Shown: piece by piece, positions 1 through 7,507 of the stretch
Layout: each line of letters opens with the position of its first letter
Position numbering within the stretch: the first letter of the stretch is position 1
Origin: Pandoraea norimbergensis
GTDB lineage: Bacteria > Pseudomonadota > Gammaproteobacteria > Burkholderiales > Burkholderiaceae
DNA length: 64,000 nt
NCBI RefSeq assembly: GCF_001465545.3
Contig: NZ_CP013480.3
Location: 2,976,001-3,040,000 of the forward strand
Reading direction: 5' to 3'
The notes under the pieces: model-generated
Database searches by the model: none
The model's input: only the letters and a program-made list of their open reading frames with translations
What the model was told of the DNA's origin: nothing
Translations under genes and position numbers: made by a program

Positions 1-289
1 GCTCGACACGCTGTGGGCACATCTGCGCGCCAGTGCGCCCGCGCAAACGGCGGCCGAAGCCGTGCGCGCCCGCGAGGCCGCAGCCATGGTGGCGACGGCG
101 CGCTGGATGTACCGCTCGGCACAGCAACGCACCGAGACGCGCGGCATGCATCGCCGCGTCGACTATGCCGCCACCGACGACGGCCAGCATCACCGCCTCA
201 TTAGCGGCGGTCTCGATGACATCTGGGTGCGCCGGCAAGCGGTGAAGTCAGCCGTTCTCACCCCGGAAAACGACGGAGTTTTCGCATGA
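1..289 (+). CDS. FAD-dependent oxidoreductase, C-terminal fragment (fumarate reductase/AprA-like)
   Basis: Only the last ~95 residues are inside the window; the gene begins upstream. The fragment (MVATARWMYRSA, then GMHRRVDYAATDD near the end) resembles the helical C-terminal domain of the fumarate reductase/succinate dehydrogenase/adenylylsulfate reductase flavoprotein family. The TGA stop at 287-289 overlaps the ATG of the ferredoxin gene at 286, so the two are translationally coupled. In such pairs the flavoprotein exchanges electrons with the ferredoxin. The substrate cannot be told from the fragment. A sulfur compound is possible, given the sulfonate-type binding protein two genes on, but that is inference. 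Confidence 0.7.
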   Translation, partial: LDTLWAHLRASAPAQTAAEAVRAREAAAMVATARWMYRSAQQRTETRGMHRRVDYAATDDGQHHRLISGGLDDIWVRRQAVKSAVLTPENDGVFA

Positions 290-615
290 TCGAAATCGTG
301 AACGAAGCGCGCTGCACAGGCTGCAACATCTGCGTGCGCGCCTGCCCGACAAACGTGTTCGACGCGGTGAAGGACGGTATTCCGCAAATCGCCCGGCCCG
401 ACGACTGCCAGACCTGCTTCATGTGCGAACTCTATTGCCCGGAAGACGCCCTGTTTGTCGCCGCCCATGCCGACCGGCACACCACGGCCGACGAGGCGAG
501 CGTGCTGAAGGAGTCGCTGTGGGGCAGCTACCGCGATGCGGTCGGTTGGGGGCCGGGGCGGCGCTCCACGGCAGCGCTCGACGCTAGTTATGTTCTGTTG
601 ACGAAGGCACATTGA
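286..615 (+). CDS. Two-cluster [4Fe-4S] ferredoxin, AprB-like
   Basis: A 109-residue protein with two classic cluster motifs: C10-x2-C13-x2-C16-x3-C20-P and C41-x2-C44-x2-C47-x3-C51-P. It should bind two [4Fe-4S] clusters and move electrons to or from the flavoprotein encoded just upstream. The ~58-residue tail after the second cluster is longer than in simple bacterial ferredoxins and recalls the beta subunit of adenylylsulfate reductase-like enzymes. The start ATG sits in an ATGA overlap with the upstream stop, and the stop overlaps the next ATG (TGATG, 613-617). All three genes therefore form one tightly coupled operon. Confidence 0.88.
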   Translation: MIEIVNEARCTGCNICVRACPTNVFDAVKDGIPQIARPDDCQTCFMCELYCPEDALFVAAHADRHTTADEASVLKESLWGSYRDAVGWGPGRRSTAALDASYVLLTKAH

Positions 616-1643
616 TGACTCAAAACAAGCTCTCCCCGGTCTCGCTGACGGACTCGCAAACCGATGACCTGACCGCCCATGAGGCGGTCTCCAGCACGCG
701 TCGCACCTTGCTCAGAGGCGCGCTCGCCAGTGGCCTGCTCCTCGCTGGCGGTGCCGCACGCGCTGCCACCAACAACGGCAAGACGCTGCGCTTCGGCGTA
801 ATCGGTCCGGCACGAGCCCCGGCGGCACCTACCGGGTATGCGCTCTCTCGCGGCTACTTGCTGCGTGAACTGGCCCCGCTCGGCTTTACAGAAGTGCGCT
901 TCGATATGTTCCAGAACGGCCCCGATCTCAACGAAGCGTTCTTCTCCGGCACGCTCGACGTGGGTATCTACGGCGATACGCCTGCGGTCGTCGCACGCTC
1001 GCAAGGGCTCAAGGGACGCCTGATCGGCTTTGAGGAAATCGGGCTGGCTAGTTGGTTGCTGACACCGCGCGGCGGCGTCAAGAGCATCAAGGAACTGGAG
1101 GGCAAATCGGTTGGCGTACCGCTGGGCTCGTACATCCACCGGTATCTGCTCGGTGTGCTCGATGGCGCAGGCCTCACAGGGCGCACGCGCGTGGTTCACA
1201 TGCTTGGCCGAGATGCCGGTGCGGCGCTGGAACACGGTTCACTGGGGGCGTACGCGGCGCAATCGGATCTGGGGCCGACGCTGGCCGCAGCAGGCTATCC
1301 CGTGATCGACCGCGCCAACGACCACCCGGAGTTGCTGGGGTCATCAGTCATCGTGGCATCGAACGACGTGCTGGCTCGCGCACCACAGTTGCCCGCCGCG
1401 TGGAACCGCGCCCGGCGTGCCGCACTGGCCGATATCGATCGCGACCCGCAGGCGTATTTCAACTTCCACAAGCAAACGAGCGGCATCGCGGAGGACGCGA
1501 TCCGGATCTCGCACCCGATCTCCAACTATCCGGCCGATCCCCTGCCCGCCTCGGGGATTCAGATTCTCGACGGGGTCAAACGCTTCCTGCTGAACGGCAA
1601 ACTCATTCGCAACGATTTCGCGTTGCAGCAGTGGCAAACCTGA
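615..1643 (+). CDS. ABC transporter substrate-binding protein, sulfonate/taurine (SsuA/TauA-like) type, Tat-exported
   Basis: 342 residues. The N terminus has a twin-arginine signal (STRRTLLRG, then a hydrophobic stretch ending GGAARA). The mature part has the two-lobe periplasmic binding fold of the SsuA/TauA/NMT1-like family: KTLRFGVIG start, NEAFFSGTLDVGIYGDTP, and ELEGKSVGVPLGSYIH. I chose the ATG at 615, which overlaps the ferredoxin stop; a TTG three bases earlier is less likely. No permease or ATPase follows, because the next gene is on the other strand. The transporter partners must lie upstream of the window or elsewhere. The ligand is inferred only from family and context. Confidence 0.82.
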   Translation: MTQNKLSPVSLTDSQTDDLTAHEAVSSTRRTLLRGALASGLLLAGGAARAATNNGKTLRFGVIGPARAPAAPTGYALSRGYLLRELAPLGFTEVRFDMFQNGPDLNEAFFSGTLDVGIYGDTPAVVARSQGLKGRLIGFEEIGLASWLLTPRGGVKSIKELEGKSVGVPLGSYIHRYLLGVLDGAGLTGRTRVVHMLGRDAGAALEHGSLGAYAAQSDLGPTLAAAGYPVIDRANDHPELLGSSVIVASNDVLARAPQLPAAWNRARRAALADIDRDPQAYFNFHKQTSGIAEDAIRISHPISNYPADPLPASGIQILDGVKRFLLNGKLIRNDFALQQWQT

Positions 1644-1671
1644 CGGCAGCCACCGGTGGCACCCTCCGGCA

Positions 1672-2427
1672 TCAGGCCGGATGGATCGCCCCGGTTGCCA
1701 CCACCGGACCGGTCGGCTGGCCGGTCGGTGATCCGCCCGGCGGCTCGATCGAGACGGCAAAGACTGCCTTCGTGTCGATCTGCGCGAGGATGGCCGGCGG
1801 CAGTGCCATCGACGCCGGTTGATCGGACGCGAAGACGCCCAGCGGAATCGGTTTCGCGTTTGGCGGAATCAGCCAGAGTTCGGTCGCGCGGTCGGCGGCA
1901 ATGCTCGGCTTGTCGGCCGGCACCACCACCATGCGGGCGTTCTGCACATCGACGGTCGCCGTCCAGTGCGCCACGCCATCGGCACGCGCGAGCGTCGCCA
2001 CCATATAGGTACTGGCGACGCTCGCGCTCGGGGCTTGCGGGCCGACATGGGTCGTCAGATTTACGGCCAGCAATGCCAGTGCCGCAACGCTCGCCCCGGC
2101 ACCCACCCAGCGCCAGAGCGCCAGATTGTTCCACCAGCTTTCGGTGGACGGACGATTAGCGCTTTGATTACCGGTCTGATTGGCGGCCTGATCGATGCGG
2201 AAGCCCAGATCGCTCCGGATACGCAGCCAGACACGCGGCGGCACCGCTTGCGGCGGCAAGTCTTCGACGAGGGGGGCAAAGTACTGCTGCCAGCGCTCCA
2301 GCACCGCTTGCAACTGCGGGTCGGCGTTTGCGGCCTGCTCCAGCGCACGGCGCTCGTCCAGGTCGAGGACACCCAGCGCGTACTCCGCGCAGCGCACTTC
2401 GTCATCGCGGTTGATCGGCGTATTCAT
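1672..2427 (-). CDS. Anti-sigma factor, RskA-like membrane protein
   Basis: 251 residues. A cytoplasmic helical domain (CAEYALGVLDLDERRALE, residues ~13-50) is followed by a linker, one membrane helix at about 106-124 and a periplasmic RskA-type C-terminal domain with a variable Pro-rich end. The domain has a single Cys (C13) and no His-x3-Cys-x2-Cys set, so this is not a zinc-binding anti-sigma domain. The start ATG at 2427 overlaps the sigma-factor stop (ATGA), which fits stoichiometric co-production with its partner. It should hold the ECF sigma factor inactive at the membrane until an envelope signal arrives. It ends 28 bp from the convergent binding-protein gene. Confidence 0.85.
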   Translation of the reverse strand: MNTPINRDDEVRCAEYALGVLDLDERRALEQAANADPQLQAVLERWQQYFAPLVEDLPPQAVPPRVWLRIRSDLGFRIDQAANQTGNQSANRPSTESWWNNLALWRWVGAGASVAALALLAVNLTTHVGPQAPSASVASTYMVATLARADGVAHWTATVDVQNARMVVVPADKPSIAADRATELWLIPPNAKPIPLGVFASDQPASMALPPAILAQIDTKAVFAVSIEPPGGSPTGQPTGPVVATGAIHPA

Positions 2428-3041
2428 TGTTCGAGGCACACTTTCAACTGCATCAGACTGCGGCGAATCCAGCTTTTCAACGTGCCGAGCGGAACGCTCA
2501 GATGCGCCGCCAGTTCGCTATACGTTGCACCGCTGAAAAAGGCCTCGCGCACGGCGGCGCGTTGCTTGCCTTCGAGCTTTTCCATGCACGCCTCCAGCCG
2601 CTGGCGATCTTCGCTCGCTTCGGCAAGGGCTGCGGGGCTGGGGTTGTCGTCGGGAATGTCGAGGGCCTGCTCGTCATCGAGCGCGGCCTCGCGGTGCTGG
2701 CGAAGGCGGTCGATCGTCCGGTTGCGCGCCAAGGCAATCAGCCACGTCATGGCGTTGCCACGGGTCGCGTCGTACGCGTCGGCACGTCGCCAGACAGTGA
2801 CAAACACGTCCTGGAGCATGTCTTCGGCTTCTGCCTGCTCGCGAACCATGCGCAGGATCACGCCGAACAGGTGGGACGACGTCAGCTTGTACAACTCGCC
2901 GAACGCCTCCTGACTGCCCTGCCCGACCTGTAACAGCGTCTGGTTCAGGTGCTCGCGCCGCACATCCTGTGGGTCAGACGCCCCGGCGCGGGGCGTCTCG
3001 ACATCGCCTGGCCGTCCAGTGGTACCTGGTATGTCAGTCAT
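2424..3041 (-). CDS. ECF RNA polymerase sigma factor, SigK/RskA-partnered group
   Basis: 205 residues from the ATG at 3041. Region 2 is clear (FGELYKLTSSHLFGVILRMV, then AEDMLQDVFVTVWRRA and TWLIALARNRTIDRLR). Region 4 is a typical helix-turn-helix ending (YSELAAHLSVPLGTLKSWIRR). The frame stays open up to 3230, but the extra residues are Arg/His-rich and unlike any sigma domain, so the internal ATG is preferred even though its Shine-Dalgarno is weak. It is coupled to the anti-sigma gene. ECF factors of this type usually drive their own operon; no cognate promoter can be assigned securely here, and the regulon is unknown. Confidence 0.88.
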   Translation of the reverse strand: MTDIPGTTGRPGDVETPRAGASDPQDVRREHLNQTLLQVGQGSQEAFGELYKLTSSHLFGVILRMVREQAEAEDMLQDVFVTVWRRADAYDATRGNAMTWLIALARNRTIDRLRQHREAALDDEQALDIPDDNPSPAALAEASEDRQRLEACMEKLEGKQRAAVREAFFSGATYSELAAHLSVPLGTLKSWIRRSLMQLKVCLEQ

Positions 3042-3230
3042 GTCGTGAGGGCGAATGGAATCGCCGTGACGTGTTGGTTTCCGGAAATATAGCACCTTCG
3101 CGTCGGACTGCCGCCGCCGGGATCGACTGGAGAGTTGGAGATCGGGCATGGTCGTCGGGGCATGGTGTGGATGCCCATACATACGTGCCGGATCCCCATT
3201 CGGATGCAACCACCGGTCACATCGCGCCAA

Positions 3231-4271
3231 TCATAGCGTCACGACCTCCAGAATGGCGTCGGCAAAGGCTTTGGGCGCTTCCTGCGGCAGATTGTGGCCT
3301 ACACCATTGCCAATATCGCGGTGCCGGTACTTACCGGTGAACTTCTTGGCGTAAGCGGCGGGCGGCGGATGCGGTGCGCCATTGGCCTCGCCTTCCAGCG
3401 TGATCGTCGGCACGGTGATGACCGGGGCGCCTGCCAGACGCTGCTCAAGCGCATCGAAACGCGCCTCGCCCTTCGCCAGCCCCAGACGCCACCGGTAGTT
3501 GTGGATCACGATGGCGACGTGGTCGGGGTTGCGGAACGACGCCGCCGAACGCGCATAGGTCGCATCATCGAAATGCCACTGCGGCGATGCCGTCTGCCAG
3601 ATCAGCTTGTTGAATGCGTCGGTGTTCTCCGCATAGCCCTTGGCGCCGCGCTCAGTGGCGAAGTAGTACTGGTACCACCATTGCAGTTCGGCCTGCGGCG
3701 GCAACGGCTGGCGATTGGCCTCCTGACTGCCGATCAGATAGCCGCTCACGGACACCAGCGCTTTCACACGCTCCGGCCAGATTGCGGCAACGATGTTGGC
3801 GGTGCGCGCGCCCCAATCGTAGCCGCCAAGCACGGCCTGATCGATCTTGAGGGCGTCCATGAGGGCGATGACGTCTGCCGCGACGACCGCCTGCTGGCCA
3901 TTGCGCGGCGCCGCCGACGACAGCAGGCGCGTGGAGCCGTAACCCCGCAGGTACGGCACGATCACGCGATAGCCGGCCGCCGCCAGCAACGGGGCAACGT
4001 CCACGTAGCTGTAGATGTCGTACGGCCAGCCGTGCAGCAGAATCACCACCTTGCCGTCCTTCGGACCGGCTTCGGCATAGCCGACGTTCAGGTCGCCGGC
4101 GTCGATCTGGCGAATGGCTTCGAACGAGGTGTGCCCGCCCGCCAGCGAACCGGAAAGCGATGACGGCGTTTGCGCGCGGGCCAGATTGCTGAGACCGAGG
4201 TCGGCGAGCGTCATGCCCGCGAGGGTGGTACCGAGAATGCGACGACGGCGAAGGTTGACCGGATTCGACAT
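3231..4271 (-). CDS. Tat-exported alpha/beta hydrolase, epoxide hydrolase-like
   Basis: 346 residues from the ATG at 4271. A twin-arginine signal (RRRRILGTTLAG, cleavage near residue 33) targets it to the periplasm. The fold shows the oxyanion motif H80-G-W-P, the nucleophile elbow GGYDWG with Asp152 and a catalytic His326 in GVGHNLPQ. An Asp nucleophile in G-x-D-W-G is typical of epoxide hydrolases and dehalogenases rather than serine esterases. The substrate is not predictable. It is on the same strand as the sigma/anti-sigma pair 190 bp downstream and may be independently transcribed. The frame opens earlier, but the signal peptide fixes the start. Confidence 0.8.
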   Translation of the reverse strand: MSNPVNLRRRRILGTTLAGMTLADLGLSNLARAQTPSSLSGSLAGGHTSFEAIRQIDAGDLNVGYAEAGPKDGKVVILLHGWPYDIYSYVDVAPLLAAAGYRVIVPYLRGYGSTRLLSSAAPRNGQQAVVAADVIALMDALKIDQAVLGGYDWGARTANIVAAIWPERVKALVSVSGYLIGSQEANRQPLPPQAELQWWYQYYFATERGAKGYAENTDAFNKLIWQTASPQWHFDDATYARSAASFRNPDHVAIVIHNYRWRLGLAKGEARFDALEQRLAGAPVITVPTITLEGEANGAPHPPPAAYAKKFTGKYRHRDIGNGVGHNLPQEAPKAFADAILEVVTL

Positions 4272-4442
4272 GACTGATGTCCTCTCTGAGTTAGGTGTCG
4301 GAGGCGTCCGGCGCATCGTTCGGGAGAGCCCCCGGAGGGGCCATCGGGATGCGTCCCGGACGCCTGATCAGCGTTATATCCGGCCCCGCCGGGCCCTTTA
4401 TGTCCGAATGTATCTGCCGTTACCGACGACACATACGAATTC

Positions 4443-4464
4443 AAAAAAGCCCGTCTGACGGCTT
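4443..4464 (-). terminator. Intrinsic terminator of the 4463-5233 hydrolase gene
   Basis: On the minus strand AAGCC, an 8-nt loop and GGCTT form a short stem that runs straight into a run of six T residues. It overlaps the stop codon of the hydrolase gene. The stem is short (5 bp), but the T-tract makes termination plausible. Confidence 0.5.
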
Positions 4465-5233
4465 ACTTCACGCTGGCCACGGCATCGAGAATGACCTTGG
4501 CCACATCGGCCGGACGTGATTGCTGCGGCACGTGACTGGACGGCACCTCCGTGACCTTCGCCCCAATGCGCTTGGCCATCGCGCGCTGCGCGTCGGGCGC
4601 GATCATGCGATCGTTCTGGCTGATGACGAACCACGACGGCTTCTGATGCCACGACGCAACGCTCACCTTTTCACCGAACGCCGTCGCCTTGATCGGCCCC
4701 TGCGTGGCCGCCATGACGTTCGCCTGTTTGATCGGCACGTCCTGCGCGAAGTATTGCGCCACGTCCGCCGGGGGCAAGCTGAGCCAGCCGCTGGCATCGG
4801 CCGTGATGTGGTCGGTGCCCGGCGCCTTGGGCAGCGTCTCGCCCAGCGTGGCGACCGACTCACCGGCGTCCGGTGCGAATGCCGCGACGTAGACGAGGCT
4901 TGCCACCTTGGCGTCTTTGCCTGCCTCGGTAATCACGGCGCCGCCCCACGAATGTCCCACCAACACGACTTTGCCCGGCTGATTGTCGATGGCGCGCGTG
5001 GCAGCGGCGACGTCGCCCGCCAGCGAGTCGAGGGGGTTCTGTACGGCGGTGACCTTGACGCCCTTGTCCTGCAAGAGGGCGACGACCTTGGCCCAGTCCG
5101 AACCGTCGGCGAATGCACCGTGCACGATCACGACAGACGGTTGGGTCTCGGCGGCGCTGGCCGGGGCGACGACACCTGCGAGGCCAATCAGGCCGGTGCT
5201 CAGCAAGAGGGCTGCGATAGAATGGCGCTTCAT
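4463..5233 (-). CDS. Exported alpha/beta hydrolase (EstC/salicylate esterase-like)
   Basis: 256 residues with a Sec signal peptide (MKRHSIAALLLSTGLIGLAG, cleavage near PASAA, residue 28). The fold starts with VVIVHGAFADGSDW (oxyanion HG). The nucleophile is Ser95 in GHSWGG, and a late His (SSHVPQQSRP) completes the triad. Length and layout match the small periplasmic esterases related to plant methyl-ester esterases. A strong Shine-Dalgarno (AAAGGAG, 6 nt before the ATG) supports the start, and an apparent intrinsic terminator lies at the stop. It is probably a single-gene unit. The substrate is unknown. Confidence 0.83.
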   Translation of the reverse strand: MKRHSIAALLLSTGLIGLAGVVAPASAAETQPSVVIVHGAFADGSDWAKVVALLQDKGVKVTAVQNPLDSLAGDVAAATRAIDNQPGKVVLVGHSWGGAVITEAGKDAKVASLVYVAAFAPDAGESVATLGETLPKAPGTDHITADASGWLSLPPADVAQYFAQDVPIKQANVMAATQGPIKATAFGEKVSVASWHQKPSWFVISQNDRMIAPDAQRAMAKRIGAKVTEVPSSHVPQQSRPADVAKVILDAVASVK

Positions 5234-5397
5234 CGAAAACTCCTTTGATCAGGGGAACGAACCACGACGTTGGCTCGACTGGTTGCCAGTGTCGTCGCGC
5301 GGCGGTCCGCCCGGTATCGGACGATTGTCCGATGCGAGCCAATTCACCGTGCCCCTGCCTTCGCCCCCGCCACCTCGCCTGCCCTTACCCACCGATC

Positions 5398-6858
5398 ATG
5401 TCTTCGAGCACCGCGGGACTCACCGATGCCGTTCTCGCGCTCGCCTTCATCGGCGACCTGAGCATGGGCCGTTCGACGGACCATTCGCGCCGCGCCGCGT
5501 GCCTGTCAGGCTGGCTTGCCGCCGCCTCGGGCGACGCGACGGCGGCACAGAACGACGCACGGGCCACAGCGCTGCTGCGCTGGTCCGGCTGCACGGCCAA
5601 CGCCAGCGGGTTTGCCGAACTGCTCGGCGACGATGTCGCGTCGCGCGAAGCGATGATGGCCCAGACGCTGCCGCCGCTCAGTGCCCACACGCAATCGCTC
5701 ATCGTGCCGTTGGCACTGATCCATTGCGAGATTTCGGGCGACGTGGCGGTAACTCTCGGGATGCCGGTGCCGGTCGTCGACGCCTTACGCCAGATATTCG
5801 AACGCTTCGACGGCAAGGGCATGCCGGCCGGGCGCCTTGGCAACGCCATCCCGTCTACCGTCTTCATCGTCAACGTTGCCAGCGATCTGGAAATCCTCTC
5901 GCGGGCGCATGGTCGCGATCACGCTTACGCGTTTTTGCGCAGTCAAGCCGATGCAAAGTATCCCGGCAAGCTGGTGGATCTGGCACTGCACCACGCCGAT
6001 CAGTGGCTCGATGCACTGGATGCCGCCGAACCCGATACCGCCGCATGGCAACTCGCCGCCCCGGCATCGACCGCCCGCGTGCCGCTAAGCCTGCTCGCCG
6101 ACGTCACCGAACTCAAATTGCCGTGGATGGCGGGTTTCTCCCGCCGCGTGGCCGGGCTCGCGACACGCACCGCGCAGTGCCTCGGCATGAGCGTCGAGGT
6201 GCAGGCGCAACTCGATGCTGCCGCCTTGTTGCACGGTATCGGGCGCGCCGCCCTGCCCAACCGGCTTTGGGACACACCGGGCAAACTCTCGGCCGATCAG
6301 TGGGAAAAGGTGCGTCTGGTGCCATACTGGAGCGCACGGGCGGCCAAGCAGATCGAGGGCTTGCGAACGGCGGCCGATCTCGCGTCACGCGCCTACGAGC
6401 GTCTGGACGGGAATGGTTACTTCCGAGGGGTGTCCGGCGATGCGTTGAGCGCACCGGCCCGCGTGCTCGCCACGACTGTTGCCTTCGAAGCGCTGTGCGC
6501 CGCGCGCCCATGGCGTCCCGCCTATTCGGTCGACGACGCCGCACGCCTGCTCACAGCCGACGCCAGCGCGGGCAAGTTTGACGCGGCGGTGGCGGAAGCG
6601 GTCATCGCCGTGGCGCAAGGTAAGCAAGGTCAGGCGGCGTTACGGCCTGCGCCGTCGACTACCGGTTCGCTGCTCTCGCCACGCGAAGTCGACGTGCTGC
6701 GCCAAATCAGTACCGGTATGAGCAACAAGGAGGCCGCGCGCGCGTTGGCGTTAAGCCCGAGCACCGTGCGCACACACGTGGAAAGCATCTTTCGCAAGCT
6801 CGATTGCTCGACGCGCGCTGCCGCCACGCTCAAGGCGCTGACCGCAGGTTTGCTATGA
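5398..6858 (+). CDS. HD-GYP-like domain protein with C-terminal LuxR helix-turn-helix; catalytic motifs degenerate
   Basis: 486 residues. The middle and C-terminal half follow the HD-GYP layout, but the HD pair reads H279-G280 (LLHGIGRAALPNRLWDTPGKL) and the HHExxDGxGYP motif reads AYERLDGNGYF (residues 332-342). The metal-binding Asp and the His pair are lost, so c-di-GMP hydrolysis is unlikely. The last ~65 residues are a LuxR/NarL DNA-binding domain (LSPREVDVLRQISTGMSNKE, then STVRTHVESIFRKL). This suggests a regulator whose old enzyme domain now senses a ligand. The start ATG follows a weak Shine-Dalgarno; a start at 5332 is possible. It diverges from the hydrolase upstream. Confidence 0.78.
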   Translation: MSSSTAGLTDAVLALAFIGDLSMGRSTDHSRRAACLSGWLAAASGDATAAQNDARATALLRWSGCTANASGFAELLGDDVASREAMMAQTLPPLSAHTQSLIVPLALIHCEISGDVAVTLGMPVPVVDALRQIFERFDGKGMPAGRLGNAIPSTVFIVNVASDLEILSRAHGRDHAYAFLRSQADAKYPGKLVDLALHHADQWLDALDAAEPDTAAWQLAAPASTARVPLSLLADVTELKLPWMAGFSRRVAGLATRTAQCLGMSVEVQAQLDAAALLHGIGRAALPNRLWDTPGKLSADQWEKVRLVPYWSARAAKQIEGLRTAADLASRAYERLDGNGYFRGVSGDALSAPARVLATTVAFEALCAARPWRPAYSVDDAARLLTADASAGKFDAAVAEAVIAVAQGKQGQAALRPAPSTTGSLLSPREVDVLRQISTGMSNKEAARALALSPSTVRTHVESIFRKLDCSTRAAATLKALTAGLL

Positions 6859-6939
6859 GTACCGTGATAGCATTCACGCTTCTTGCGGCCCCCGGAGTCG
6901 GGCGCCGCGCAATACCCCTCTAGCCCCTGACAGAGTTCG

Positions 6940-7383
6940 ATGATCCGCACCTCACGCAGACGCTTATGCGCATGGCTCGGCCTCGCCGCCATGTGGCTCG
7001 CTATCTGCGTGCCGGCGATCAGTCAGGTGCTAGCGGCACATCGCGCCGCCACTGAGCGGCCCATCGATGCGGCGTTCTGTACGGTCGACGGCAAGACGCA
7101 AAGCGTCGTGCTGCTCTCGCGTTCGCAGACGACGGATGACGCGTCCGGCACGGCGCATCACGACTCGGCCAATCACGCGGCGCATACCACACACGCCGAT
7201 CAGGGCGATGTTTGCGGCTACTGCTCGTTGCTCGCGAATCATCCGCCGCTCACGCTGCCAGCCCTGACGGGGGCACTGTCGTTCGCGTGGATCGCACGCG
7301 CCGGCCCCGCTGTCGTCGTCACGCCCTCCGCCTCCCGCCTCGCCTTTGCGCCGCCTGCGCGCGCCCCGCCCGTCCTTTCCTGA
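6940..7383 (+). CDS. DUF2946 family protein
   Basis: 147 residues. A basic start and one hydrophobic segment (WLGLAAMWLAICVPAISQVL, residues ~13-32) act as signal or membrane anchor. A His-rich stretch (HHDSANHAAHTTHAD) precedes the family hallmark DVCGYCSLLANHPPLTLP. DUF2946 proteins are small, with a conserved C-x2-C next to a hydrophobic region. They often lie beside copper, heme or TonB-linked uptake genes, which fits the His-rich PepSY protein 125 bp downstream. A metal-binding role is inferred from the His and Cys residues, not shown. Confidence 0.75.
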   Translation: MIRTSRRRLCAWLGLAAMWLAICVPAISQVLAAHRAATERPIDAAFCTVDGKTQSVVLLSRSQTTDDASGTAHHDSANHAAHTTHADQGDVCGYCSLLANHPPLTLPALTGALSFAWIARAGPAVVVTPSASRLAFAPPARAPPVLS

Positions 7384-7507
7384 GATTGCCTCACGAACGA
7401 CCCTTCACCGATGACGGTGGCGGTGCGTCGTTCCCTTGCTTCGCCCGGTGTCGCCGTATGGCGCGACAGACCGGCGTTGGCTCACACAATCGTCTCGGAA
7501 TCGACTC

